A stretch of 6,246 bases of DNA from Veillonella sp. GTDB lineage: Bacteria > Bacillota > Negativicutes > Veillonellales > Veillonellaceae. The stretch lies in assembly GCF_019414865.1 (NCBI RefSeq), contig NZ_DXLG01000094.1, forward strand, positions 1 to 6,246, read 5' to 3'. Positions 1-5,794 of this stretch are shown here, piece by piece (position 1 is the stretch's first letter; the number at the start of each line of letters is the position of its first letter). The notes beneath the pieces were generated by a model. That model had not been told where the DNA came from and did not search any database. It saw nothing but the letters and a program-made list of their open reading frames with translations. The position numbers and the translations under genes are program-made.

Positions 1-6
1 TTCATA

Positions 7-12
7 TATAAT
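7..12 (+). promoter_or_regulatory. possible -10 element for fhs
   Basis: A perfect TATAAT lies at the left edge; any -35 hexamer would fall outside the window. If used, it would give fhs a leader of roughly 100 nt. The rest of 1-117 is very AT-rich and holds small palindromes (TTGTACAA at 25-32, TTAATATTAA at 54-63). I found no better promoter pair and no recognisable riboswitch, including no tetrahydrofolate riboswitch. Confidence 0.22.
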
Positions 13-117
13 AGATTACTGTAGTTGTACAAATATACATCTGCAGTAGACAATTAATATTAAATAGTAAATATTAGATAATATGTTTATAGATGGCCAT
101 GGTGCCAAGGAGGCTTT

Positions 118-1788
118 ATGTTAAGCGATATTGAGATTGCCCAACAGAATAAAATGGAAAAAATTCAGGTCATTGCAGATAAATGCGGTTTAACACCTGA
201 TGATATTGAACAATATGGTCATTATAAAGCGAAGATTTCCTTCGATGCTATTCGACGTTTAGAAGATAAGCCAGTTGGTAAATTGGTGTTAGTTACGGCT
301 ATTACACCGACGCCAGCAGGTGAAGGTAAGTCTACAACGAGCATTGGTCTTGTACAAGGGTTACAAAAAATTGGCAAAAATGCTATTGCCACATTGCGCG
401 AGCCATCCTTAGGTCCTGTATTTGGCATTAAGGGCGGTGCAGCAGGGGGCGGTTACGCTCAAGTTGTACCAATGGATGATATTAACCTTCATTTTACAGG
501 TGATATGCATGCTATTACAGCAGCTAATAATTTATTGTCCGCGATGATTGACAATCACATCCATCAAGGCAATGAATTGCAAATCGATTTGCGCCAATTA
601 TCTTGGACTCGTGTTTTAGATATGAATGACCGTGCCCTTCGTAATGTTACCGTAGCACTTGGCGGTAAAGTGTGTGGTTTCCCACGAGAAGATCACTTCA
701 TGATTACTGTTGCTTCTGAAATCATGGCTATTCTTTGCTTGGCTAAAGATCTAGAAGATTTAAAAGAACGCTTTGGTCGTATCGTTATCGGCTGTAATTT
801 AGCAGGTGAGCCTGTTTATGTTCATCAACTTGGTTGCCAAGGTGCGATGGCCCTTCTTATGAAAGATGCTATAAAGCCGAATTTAGTACAAACATTAGAA
901 CATACACCAGCTATCGTTCACGGTGGTCCATTTGCTAACATCGCTCATGGTTGTAACTCCATCGTAGCTACAAAGTTGGGCCTTAAATTAGGCGATATTG
1001 TAGTTACTGAAGCTGGTTTTGGTGCTGACTTAGGGGCTGAAAAGTTCCTTGACATTAAATGTCGTTACGGTGAAATTTTCCCTGATACAATTGTAATCGT
1101 AGCTACATTGCGTGCTCTTAAAATGCATGGTGGTGTGCCTAAACAAGAACTTAGCACTGAAAATGTTGAAGCTGTTACAAAAGGTTTCAGCAATTTGCAA
1201 AAAGCCATCGAAAATATGCGTTACTTCAATGTACCTGTATTGGTAGCAATTAATAAATTTGCTACCGATACCGATGCAGAGATTGCTGAATTGACTCGTC
1301 TCTGTGATGACTTTGGTGTACCTGTAGAGCTCAATGAATGTTGGGAAAAAGGCGGCGAAGGCGGCATTGATATGGCGAAAAAGGTCGTAGAATTGCTTGA
1401 AGATTCTAAACCAACACCTAAATTCGTATATGATTTAGAAGATAGCTTAGAAGAAAAGGTAAATAAAATCGTTAAAACCATTTATGGTGGCGATGGCGTT
1501 ATCTTTACAGATAAAGCTAAAAAGCAAATTAAACAATTAGCTGATTGGGGTCTTGATCGTTTACCTGTATGTATGGCAAAAACACAATACTCCTTATCTG
1601 ATAATCCAGCTTTATTAGGGGCACCGAAAGGATTTACTATTACCGTATCCGATATTCGCGTTGCTAATGGAGCAGGCTTTATCGTATGCCGTACCGGTGA
1701 TGTAATGGTTATGCCTGGCCTTCCTAAACGTCCTGCCGCTCTTAATATGGATATCGAAGCAGATGGTACGATTAAAGGTTTATTCTAA
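118..1788 (+). CDS. fhs: formate-tetrahydrofolate ligase (10-formyl-THF synthetase)
   Basis: This cytosolic enzyme joins formate to tetrahydrofolate using ATP, giving 10-formyl-THF for purine synthesis and initiator-tRNA formylation; in acetogens it is part of the Wood-Ljungdahl methyl branch. The 556 residues match the usual family length (about 555-560). Three hallmarks are intact: the nucleotide loop TPAGEGKST at residues 65-73, the glycine-rich signature GIKGGAAGGGY at 103-113, and the second signature VATLRALKMHGG at 328-339. The start is set by an AAGGAGG Shine-Dalgarno at 107-113, 4 nt before ATG. The sequence ends with the typical MPGLPKRPAA region and a short tail. A hairpin follows, then fchA, the next enzyme of the same pathway, in the same direction. 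I see no defects. The identification is very secure; the metabolic direction (formate use or release) cannot be read from sequence. Confidence 0.98.
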   Translation: MLSDIEIAQQNKMEKIQVIADKCGLTPDDIEQYGHYKAKISFDAIRRLEDKPVGKLVLVTAITPTPAGEGKSTTSIGLVQGLQKIGKNAIATLREPSLGPVFGIKGGAAGGGYAQVVPMDDINLHFTGDMHAITAANNLLSAMIDNHIHQGNELQIDLRQLSWTRVLDMNDRALRNVTVALGGKVCGFPREDHFMITVASEIMAILCLAKDLEDLKERFGRIVIGCNLAGEPVYVHQLGCQGAMALLMKDAIKPNLVQTLEHTPAIVHGGPFANIAHGCNSIVATKLGLKLGDIVVTEAGFGADLGAEKFLDIKCRYGEIFPDTIVIVATLRALKMHGGVPKQELSTENVEAVTKGFSNLQKAIENMRYFNVPVLVAINKFATDTDAEIAELTRLCDDFGVPVELNECWEKGGEGGIDMAKKVVELLEDSKPTPKFVYDLEDSLEEKVNKIVKTIYGGDGVIFTDKAKKQIKQLADWGLDRLPVCMAKTQYSLSDNPALLGAPKGFTITVSDIRVANGAGFIVCRTGDVMVMPGLPKRPAALNMDIEADGTIKGLF

Positions 1789-1818
1789 TATAAATTCCTT
1801 GTAGTACACATTTTCTTA

Positions 1819-1860
1819 ACTACCCATAGGTAGTGTCTGCTTTCACTAGTTTATATAGTG
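1819..1860 (+). other. two tandem small hairpins in the fhs-fchA gap
   Basis: The first inverted repeat is ACTACC (1819-1824), loop CATA, GGTAGT (1829-1834). The second is CACTA (1844-1848), a 7-nt loop, TAGTG (1856-1860). Both precede the larger hairpin at 1890-1922, so the 150-nt gap could fold into three consecutive stems. They are short enough to arise by chance, and I recognise no known RNA family. They might protect the fhs mRNA 3' end. Confidence 0.3.
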
Positions 1861-1889
1861 TGTTACCTGTATATTTTTATAGAAATGAC

Positions 1890-1923
1890 AAAGCGATAAC
1901 AAGGATAGCTTGTTATCGCTTTT
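1890..1923 (+). terminator. terminator-like hairpin between fhs and fchA
   Basis: The 5' arm AAAGCGATAACAAG (1890-1903) is perfectly complementary over 14 bp to 1909-1922, with a 5-nt loop GATAG. The run of T is short (1920-1923) and mostly inside the stem, so termination may be partial, allowing fchA to be transcribed by readthrough from fhs. The fchA Shine-Dalgarno begins only 5 nt after the stem. I found no convincing separate fchA promoter in the gap, which favours readthrough. Confidence 0.7.
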
Positions 1924-1938
1924 ACATGAGGTCTTGTT

Positions 1939-2556
1939 ATGAATTTAGTAGAACAACGTGTTGTAGATTTTGTAGCAGCTATTGCATCTAAAGAACCAAC
2001 TCCAGGTGGTGGAGCCATTGCGGCCTTAACGGCTGCAACGGGGGCAGCATTAGCTGAAATGGTGGCGAATTTAACCTTTGGTAAAAAGGGATATGAAGAT
2101 GTTCAATCTGACATGAAAGATCTTCAAGCTAAAGCGGAATCTATTCGTAATCGCATGCTCGAATTATCTCAAGCTGATGCAGATGTATTTAATATCTTTA
2201 TGAATGCCTTAGGTTTGCCAAAGAATACAGATGAAGAAAAGGCTAAACGTACTGCCGCTATTCAACAAGCTTATAAAGATGCTGCAATGGTTCCCTTTGA
2301 AATCGGCGAGTTAGCCTATCAAATCTTTGATTTAGCAGAGCTAGCCTCTAAAAAAGGTAATCAAAATCTTATTACTGATGGTATTATTGCTGCAATCAAT
2401 GCTCGAGCTGCAGTAAAGGCAGCATTCCTAAACGTACGTATTAATTTATCAGGTATTAAAGACGAAGCATTTGTAGCTGATATAACCACAAAAATGAATG
2501 CTATTGAAACTGGTTTAGATGATAAAGAAGCTGCAATTATAGCGTTATATGTATAG
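1939..2556 (+). CDS. fchA: methenyl-THF cyclohydrolase / formimidoyl-THF cyclodeaminase family protein
   Basis: This 205-residue protein matches the C-terminal domain of formiminotransferase-cyclodeaminase in its stand-alone bacterial form. Visible family features are PTPGGG at residues 20-25 followed by an alanine-rich helix, ADADVF (79-84) and LGLPK (91-95) near the expected active-site segment, VPFEI at 118-122, and the conserved NLITDG...INARAA region followed by the NVRINL...IKD tail. The protein should be all-helical and cytosolic. Next to fhs, the likely role is hydrolysis of 5,10-methenyl-THF to 10-formyl-THF and back, as with FchA of clostridia; without a formiminotransferase domain or histidine-degradation genes here, deamination of formimino-THF is less likely but not excluded. 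The start is supported by GAGG at 1928-1931, 7 nt before ATG. No folD lies in the window, so the methylene-THF step must be encoded elsewhere. Confidence 0.92.
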   Translation: MNLVEQRVVDFVAAIASKEPTPGGGAIAALTAATGAALAEMVANLTFGKKGYEDVQSDMKDLQAKAESIRNRMLELSQADADVFNIFMNALGLPKNTDEEKAKRTAAIQQAYKDAAMVPFEIGELAYQIFDLAELASKKGNQNLITDGIIAAINARAAVKAAFLNVRINLSGIKDEAFVADITTKMNAIETGLDDKEAAIIALYV

Positions 2557-2568
2557 CCAGCTCAAAAT

Positions 2569-2594
2569 AGCAGTTTAAAACAGCAGATTAAAAT
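2569..2594. repeat. two-copy 13-bp tandem repeat after fchA
   Basis: AGCAGTTTAAAA (2569-2580) is followed at 2582 by AGCAGATTAAAA, a 13-bp period with one mismatch in 12. A weaker, shorter relative (AGCTCAAAAT) sits at 2559-2568. It lies in the fchA 3' untranslated region. No function is evident; it may be replication slippage in AT-rich DNA. Confidence 0.45.
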
Positions 2595-2639
2595 AACAAG
2601 ATATACGACTGTATATACTAATCAATAATACTGTGGACG

Positions 2640-2682
2640 ATTTCGAACGATTAAGGTTTTTAAAAATCTAACGTTCGGAAAA
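2640..2682. promoter_or_regulatory. inverted pair of PurBox-like operator sites
   Basis: The two sites are TTTCGAACGAT (2641-2651, + strand) and TTTTCCGAACGTT (complement of 2670-2682). Both resemble the Firmicute PurR operator, recalled as AWWWCCGAACWWT; I count roughly 10 and 11 matches of 13. They face each other as CGAA...TTCG with 26 nt between. In Bacillus the paired boxes are, as I recall, also inverted but 16-17 nt apart, so this pair is about one helical turn wider. The same DNA could fold as an RNA hairpin (6 bp plus broken extensions) if transcribed from fchA. The site lies upstream of a purine permease gene, which supports the reading. Confidence 0.5.
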
Positions 2683-2688
2683 ATATCG

Positions 2689-2734
2689 AAAGAGAACTTA
2701 TTATTTCTTTTAAAAATAATGAGTTCTCTTTTTT
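2689..2734 (+). terminator. rho-independent terminator after fchA
   Basis: AGAGAACT (2691-2698) pairs with AGTTCTCT (2722-2729). A T-G wobble then leads into ATTATTT (2700-2706) paired with AAATAAT (2714-2720), giving 16 bp around a 7-nt loop. Two more A-T pairs are possible at the base, and T6 (2729-2734) follows. It should end the fhs-fchA transcript just before the permease promoter. It could act as an attenuator only if an unseen promoter lies upstream of it. Confidence 0.85.
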
Positions 2735-2737
2735 CTA

Positions 2738-2766
2738 TTGTTAAAATCCGAACGATAGTGTAAAAT
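2738..2766 (+). promoter_or_regulatory. pbuX promoter with PurBox in the spacer
   Basis: TTGTTA (2738-2743) and TAAAAT (2761-2766) are separated by exactly 17 nt, a good sigma-A-type promoter with an expected start near 2773. The spacer contains AAATCCGAACGAT (2744-2756), which fits the PurR operator AWWWCCGAACWWT at 12 of 13 positions. A repressor bound here would block RNA polymerase directly. The promoter is seen in sequence; control by PurR is inferred from the motif and the purine permease downstream. Confidence 0.68.
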
Positions 2767-2794
2767 AAATGGGTGTTATTTCGAGGTTTGATGT

Positions 2795-2799
2795 AGGAG
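2795..2799 (+). promoter_or_regulatory. Shine-Dalgarno that fixes the pbuX start
   Basis: AGGAG lies 5 nt before the ATG at 2805. An in-frame ATG at 2769 is 36 nt upstream, but it lies only 2 nt past the -10 element and before the predicted transcription start, so it cannot be the initiator if that promoter is used. Confidence 0.75.
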
Positions 2800-2804
2800 A
2801 CATT

Positions 2805-4133
2805 ATGACAGATCAAAAACAAATGAATACGGTCGATAGTATGTTGCCAATACCACAGCTCTTTGCCTTTGGTTTACAACACGTACTGGCCATGTATGCA
2901 GGTGCCGTTGCTGTACCTATTATTGTGGCACAGGCCATGAATTTACCTATGGAAGATTTGATTCGATTAATTACAGCGGACTTATTTACCTGCGGTATCG
3001 CCACATTAATCCAAACATTAGGTTTTGGTAAAATTGGTGGACGTATTCCTATGATCCAAGGTGTTACCTTTGCTTCTGTTGGACCTATGGCCATGATTGG
3101 TGCTCAGCATGGTATGACTGCTATTTATGGTGCTATTATCATAGCCGGTTTATTTACCTTCTTGATAGCTCCCTTCTTTAGTCGTCTTATTCGCTTATTC
3201 CCACCTGTAGTTACAGGTACAATTATTACCATTATCGGTATTAACTTGATGCCAGTTGCTATTAATTGGATGGGCGGCGGTATAGGTAATCCTCAATTTG
3301 GTAGTTTTACTAATATTGGACTAGGGTTCCTTACCTTCTTAATTGTAGTATTTGTTTATAAATTTGCCAAAGGATTCTTTAGTAATCTTTCTGTACTAAT
3401 TGGTTTGATTGCAGGTACAGCAATTGCGTTTGCCATGGGCGTTACAAACTTTGATGAAGTTGGTCGTTCCCACTGGATTGCGTTTATTGAGCCTTTCTAT
3501 TTCGGATTACCAACCTTTGATTGGGCGTCTGTACTTTCCATGATTATCGTAATGCTCGTAGTTATGGTAGAAACAACTGGTGATAGTATCGCTATTGGTG
3601 AAATCGTAGACAAGCCAATTGGTCGTAAAGAACTTGCTTCTATTATTCGTGCTGATGGGGTATCTACAATTATTGGTGGTATTCTTAATAGCTTTCCTTA
3701 TACAGCATTCGCTCAAAATGTTGGTCTTATTGCCGTAACAGGTGTTAAGAGTCGCTTTGTTGTAGCTGCATCTGGTGTAATCTTAATTTTATTGGGGTTA
3801 TTCCCTAAATTAGCGGCTATCGTAGCTAGCATTCCGAATGCCGTGTTGGGCGGTGCTGGTATTGCCATGTTCGGTATGATCGTTGCTAGTGGTATTCGTT
3901 CCTTAGGAAAGGTTAGCTTTGAAGGCAACCATAATTTAATGCTCGTAGCTATCAGTATTGGTGTAGCTATGATTCCAATTGCAGCGCCAAACTTTTATGC
4001 TAATTTCCCTGCGTGGGCACAAATTATTTTAAAATCTGGTATTACTTTCGGTAGTATTATGGCAATTTTGCTTAATTTACTACTTAATGGTGTTAATCGT
4101 GGTGACGAAATTAAAGAAATGGGTCGCCGATAA
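2805..4133 (+). CDS. pbuX: NCS2 purine (xanthine/urate-type) permease
   Basis: This is a 442-residue inner-membrane nucleobase:cation symporter of the NCS2/NAT family, importing a purine base with a proton. It is strongly hydrophobic throughout, consistent with the 14-segment (7+7) fold. Family motifs are GLQHVLAMYAG at 23-33, QGVTFASVGPM at 85-95, the carboxylate motif VETTGD at 255-260, RADG at 282-285, and the NAT signature region FAQNVGLIAVTG at 302-313, with Q304-N305 the expected substrate-contact pair and SR at 316-317. The QN-type signature and VETTGD match xanthine/urate carriers rather than uracil carriers (UraA type). Xanthine versus urate cannot be settled by eye. The gene is monocistronic, bounded by terminators, and its promoter contains a PurBox-like site, so repression when purines are plentiful is likely. 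The start was chosen from promoter and ribosome-site positions. Family is certain; the symbol is the most probable choice. Confidence 0.88.
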   Translation: MTDQKQMNTVDSMLPIPQLFAFGLQHVLAMYAGAVAVPIIVAQAMNLPMEDLIRLITADLFTCGIATLIQTLGFGKIGGRIPMIQGVTFASVGPMAMIGAQHGMTAIYGAIIIAGLFTFLIAPFFSRLIRLFPPVVTGTIITIIGINLMPVAINWMGGGIGNPQFGSFTNIGLGFLTFLIVVFVYKFAKGFFSNLSVLIGLIAGTAIAFAMGVTNFDEVGRSHWIAFIEPFYFGLPTFDWASVLSMIIVMLVVMVETTGDSIAIGEIVDKPIGRKELASIIRADGVSTIIGGILNSFPYTAFAQNVGLIAVTGVKSRFVVAASGVILILLGLFPKLAAIVASIPNAVLGGAGIAMFGMIVASGIRSLGKVSFEGNHNLMLVAISIGVAMIPIAAPNFYANFPAWAQIILKSGITFGSIMAILLNLLLNGVNRGDEIKEMGRR

Positions 4134-4139
4134 AAATTA

Positions 4140-4181
4140 CTAAAAAAGAACTCTGTTCCTTGGAGCAGAGTTCTTTTTTAG
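4140..4181. terminator. bidirectional-looking terminator after pbuX
   Basis: CTAAAAAAGAACTCTG (4140-4155) is perfectly complementary to 4166-4181 (16 bp), with a few further pairs (TTC with GAG, including a wobble) closing a small loop. The 5' arm carries A6 and the 3' arm T6, so it can terminate on either strand. It begins 6 nt after the pbuX stop codon. Its last base is also the first base of the CRP/FNR-like palindrome. Confidence 0.9.
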
Positions 4182-4224
4182 TGATTAAATTCACAGGAAA
4201 TTTGTGTGAATACTATGCTATAAT
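4181..4224 (+). promoter_or_regulatory. extended -10 promoter with CRP/FNR-like activator site
   Basis: TATAAT (4219-4224) is preceded by TGC, a perfect extended -10, while no good -35 lies 16-18 nt upstream. In its place is the palindrome GTGA-N6-TCAC (4181-4194), flanked as A...A, matching TGTGA-N6-TCACA at 9 of 10 positions. Its centre (4187.5) is about 42-43 nt upstream of the predicted start near 4230-4231, close to the class II activator position (-41.5). A second inverted repeat, ATTCACA-N9-TGTGAAT (4189-4211), overlaps it. Known CRP and Bacillus Fnr sites have this shape; the regulator here is inferred. Confidence 0.5.
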
Positions 4225-4230
4225 AAATAG

Positions 4231-4361
4231 ATAATTGTAGAAAAATTTTGTGATGCTTTCAGTAACATGAAAATTATAAAAATGACTGCAATTACATATT
4301 GAAATAAAGTTATGTATATATGTATATATATGGTATGTTCCCATAAGAAGGGAAGGGTTAC
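4231..4361 (+). other. AT-rich leader of the MOSC-moaA operon
   Basis: About 130 nt of untranslated sequence would follow the upstream promoter. It holds a small stem TTTCA (4257-4261)/TGAAA (4268-4272), a TA/TG-rich run at 4311-4332, and TTCCC (4338-4342)/GGGAA (4350-4354), which would cover the upstream part of the purine-rich ribosome site at 4348-4357. I do not recognise a molybdenum-cofactor riboswitch or any other named RNA family in it. Confidence 0.35.
4299..4328 (+). promoter_or_regulatory. possible second promoter for the MOSC-moaA operon
   Basis: TTGAAA (4299-4304) and TATATA (4323-4328) are 18 nt apart, with TG directly before the -10. This would give a short leader of about 28 nt. 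The -10 falls in a TA-repeat run where such matches occur easily, so it is tentative. If real, the operon has both a regulated and a basal promoter. Confidence 0.3.
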
Positions 4362-4802
4362 ATGGCAGACGGAAAAATTATTGCTATCTCCATTAGTGAG
4401 AGAAAAGGGCAAAAGAAACATAATATTGAATCCGCTAATCTTATCGTAGATCATGGTATGGAAGGTGATGCGCACGCAGGCAATTGGCATCGTCAAATCA
4501 GCTTGCTTGGTATTGCAAGCATCGATCATATGCGTGCCCAAGGAGCGGATGTAAAACCTGGTGATTTTGCAGAAAATATCACTGTTGAAGGTATGGTGCT
4601 TTACGAATTGGCTGTAGGCACACAATTACAAATTGGTAAGGATGTAATTCTTGAAATTACTCAAATTGGTAAGGAATGTCATCATGGCTGTGAAATCATG
4701 AAACAAGTAGGATCTTGTATCATGCCTACACAAGGCATCTTTGGCAAAGTCCTTAAAAATGGTACCATTCACGTAGGTGATGAAGTATCTATTATCAAAT
4801 AA
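4362..4802 (+). CDS. stand-alone MOSC domain protein
   Basis: The 146-residue product is a single MOSC (molybdenum cofactor sulfurase C-terminal) domain, a beta-barrel thought to bind or transfer sulfur or molybdopterin. Visible family traits are GMEGDAHAGNWHRQISLL at 32-49, the GDFAENIT block at 67-74, and a cysteine-rich segment with C106, C110 and C119 in GKECHHGC...GSCIMPTQGIF, followed by VGDEV near the end. This cysteine version is typical of clostridial and Negativicute members, where the domain can be fused to a MogA/MoaB domain; here it is unfused. GGAAGGG at 4351-4357 precedes the ATG by 4 nt. moaA begins 25 nt after its stop with no terminator between, so the two are probably cotranscribed, tying the protein to molybdenum cofactor. 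Its exact reaction is unknown. No signal peptide; cytosolic. Confidence 0.9.
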   Translation: MADGKIIAISISERKGQKKHNIESANLIVDHGMEGDAHAGNWHRQISLLGIASIDHMRAQGADVKPGDFAENITVEGMVLYELAVGTQLQIGKDVILEITQIGKECHHGCEIMKQVGSCIMPTQGIFGKVLKNGTIHVGDEVSIIK

Positions 4803-4817
4803 CTTAGTCGTACAAAC

Positions 4818-4823
4818 GAGGTG
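4818..4823 (+). promoter_or_regulatory. Shine-Dalgarno that fixes the moaA start
   Basis: GAGGTG lies 4 nt before ATG 4828. An in-frame ATG at 4777 would overlap the MOSC gene and add 17 residues with no MoaA similarity, whereas the 4828 start gives the expected GRTIEYVRLSLTD opening. Confidence 0.8.
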
Positions 4824-4827
4824 TGTT

Positions 4828-5793
4828 ATGAAAGACGCATGGGGCCGTACAATTGAATATGTACGTCTGTCATTGACAGATGCGTGTAATTTTTGTTGTC
4901 CCTATTGTCGACCTGCTGAAATTACACCTCAAAGTCAAACCCAATTATTATCAGTTGATGAATGGATGACTATTTTAGGTGCCTTCCATCGTATCGGCGT
5001 GAAAGCGGTACGTTTAACTGGTGGCGAGCCATTGCTATATCCTCATATTGAAGAGCTTTTAACTCGTATCAAGGATACTGGTTGGTTTGAAGATATATCT
5101 ATGACTACTAATGGTAGCTTGCTTGCATCTCGAGCACAACGATTGAAAAAACTTGGTTTGAACCGAGTGAATATCAGTCTAGATTCTCTTGAAAGTGACG
5201 CTTTTGCCACTTGTGTAGGCAAAGAGGGGCAGCTAGATTCCGTATTAGATGGTATTCGCAGTGCTATTAGCGAGAATTTTAAATCAGTAAAGATTAATAC
5301 CGTATTATCTCGCCATTGGTCTGATGATGAAGTTAAATCTTTATTACAGTATGTAGAAAAGTGGCCTGTTGTATGGCGTTTTATTGAATATATGCCATTC
5401 CAAGGCGATGCGTTCCATGGTCCAACCTTTGATGAGTGGAAGGCTCAATTAGAACGTGTTAGTGGAGGTCCGCTTACAGAAGTGCATTCCGTTTATGGCT
5501 TTGGTCCTGCTACGTACTTAGCGTTACCAAGTGGAAAGGCTATAGGCTTTATCTTTTCTATGTCTCATAGCTACTGCGATACATGTAATCGCGTTCGTCT
5601 TACATCAGATGGGCAAATGCGCTTATGCTTGTTGCGTGATGATGAGGCTGATCTTGTATCTCTTGTACGCAATGGTGCTACAAAGGAGGACTTAGCCTTG
5701 CATATTGAACGTGCGTTGCAACGTAAACAAGAACGTCATGATGGAATAGGGATGGAACAACCAGAACGTCCTATGTGGCGCATTGGAGGATAA
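4828..5793 (+). CDS. moaA: GTP 3',8-cyclase MoaA (radical SAM, molybdenum cofactor step 1)
   Basis: MoaA converts GTP to (8S)-3',8-cyclo-7,8-dihydroguanosine 5'-triphosphate, which MoaC turns into cyclic pyranopterin monophosphate. The 321 residues are close to the normal length. The N-terminal radical-SAM cluster motif CX3CX2C is at C20, C24 and C27 (with an extra C23), and the SAM-binding LTGGEP is at 64-69. TTNG is at 93-96 and RFIEYMP at 184-190. The second, substrate-binding cluster has CX2CX13C at C250, C253 and C267, and the C-terminal di-glycine needed for catalysis is present (IGG, 319-321). Nothing essential is missing. It follows the MOSC gene by 25 nt and is followed after 1 nt by an unknown small gene, so it is the middle gene of a likely operon. 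moaC and other cofactor genes are not in the window. A cytosolic, oxygen-sensitive enzyme fits an anaerobe. Confidence 0.96.
   Translation: MKDAWGRTIEYVRLSLTDACNFCCPYCRPAEITPQSQTQLLSVDEWMTILGAFHRIGVKAVRLTGGEPLLYPHIEELLTRIKDTGWFEDISMTTNGSLLASRAQRLKKLGLNRVNISLDSLESDAFATCVGKEGQLDSVLDGIRSAISENFKSVKINTVLSRHWSDDEVKSLLQYVEKWPVVWRFIEYMPFQGDAFHGPTFDEWKAQLERVSGGPLTEVHSVYGFGPATYLALPSGKAIGFIFSMSHSYCDTCNRVRLTSDGQMRLCLLRDDEADLVSLVRNGATKEDLALHIERALQRKQERHDGIGMEQPERPMWRIGG
5785..5790 (+). promoter_or_regulatory. Shine-Dalgarno inside the last moaA codons
   Basis: GGAGGA, which encodes the obligatory terminal Gly-Gly of MoaA, also serves as the ribosome site for the ATG at 5795, 4 nt downstream. This decides that start over the in-frame TTG at 5783, which has no suitably placed site of its own. 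Confidence 0.75.
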
Positions 5794-5794
5794 T

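Noticed and set aside
2769..2804. Upstream in-frame ATG adding 12 residues to the permease
   Set aside because: It lies 2 nt past the -10 element, before the expected transcript start, and has no ribosome site; the ATG at 2805 has AGGAG 5 nt upstream.
2767..2804. Purine riboswitch upstream of the permease
   Set aside because: The leader from the promoter is only about 32 nt, and the conserved purine-aptamer core is not present upstream either.
2622..2822. Antisense open frame across the fchA-pbuX gap
   Set aside because: It covers a terminator, the promoter and the operator sites, and the product has no recognisable features.
4311..4332. TA/TG-rich run as a functional repeat or origin-like element
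   Set aside because: It is short simple sequence in an AT-rich leader; no iterons or DnaA-box cluster around it.
4218..4625. Antisense open frame over the leader and MOSC gene
   Set aside because: It runs opposite to a clear MOSC gene, and its composition (rich in Ile, Phe, Tyr) is that expected from reverse-strand AT-rich DNA; no family resemblance.
4777..4827. Upstream ATG adding 17 residues to MoaA and overlapping the MOSC gene
   Set aside because: The extra residues do not resemble MoaA; GAGGTG and the normal N-terminus support 4828.
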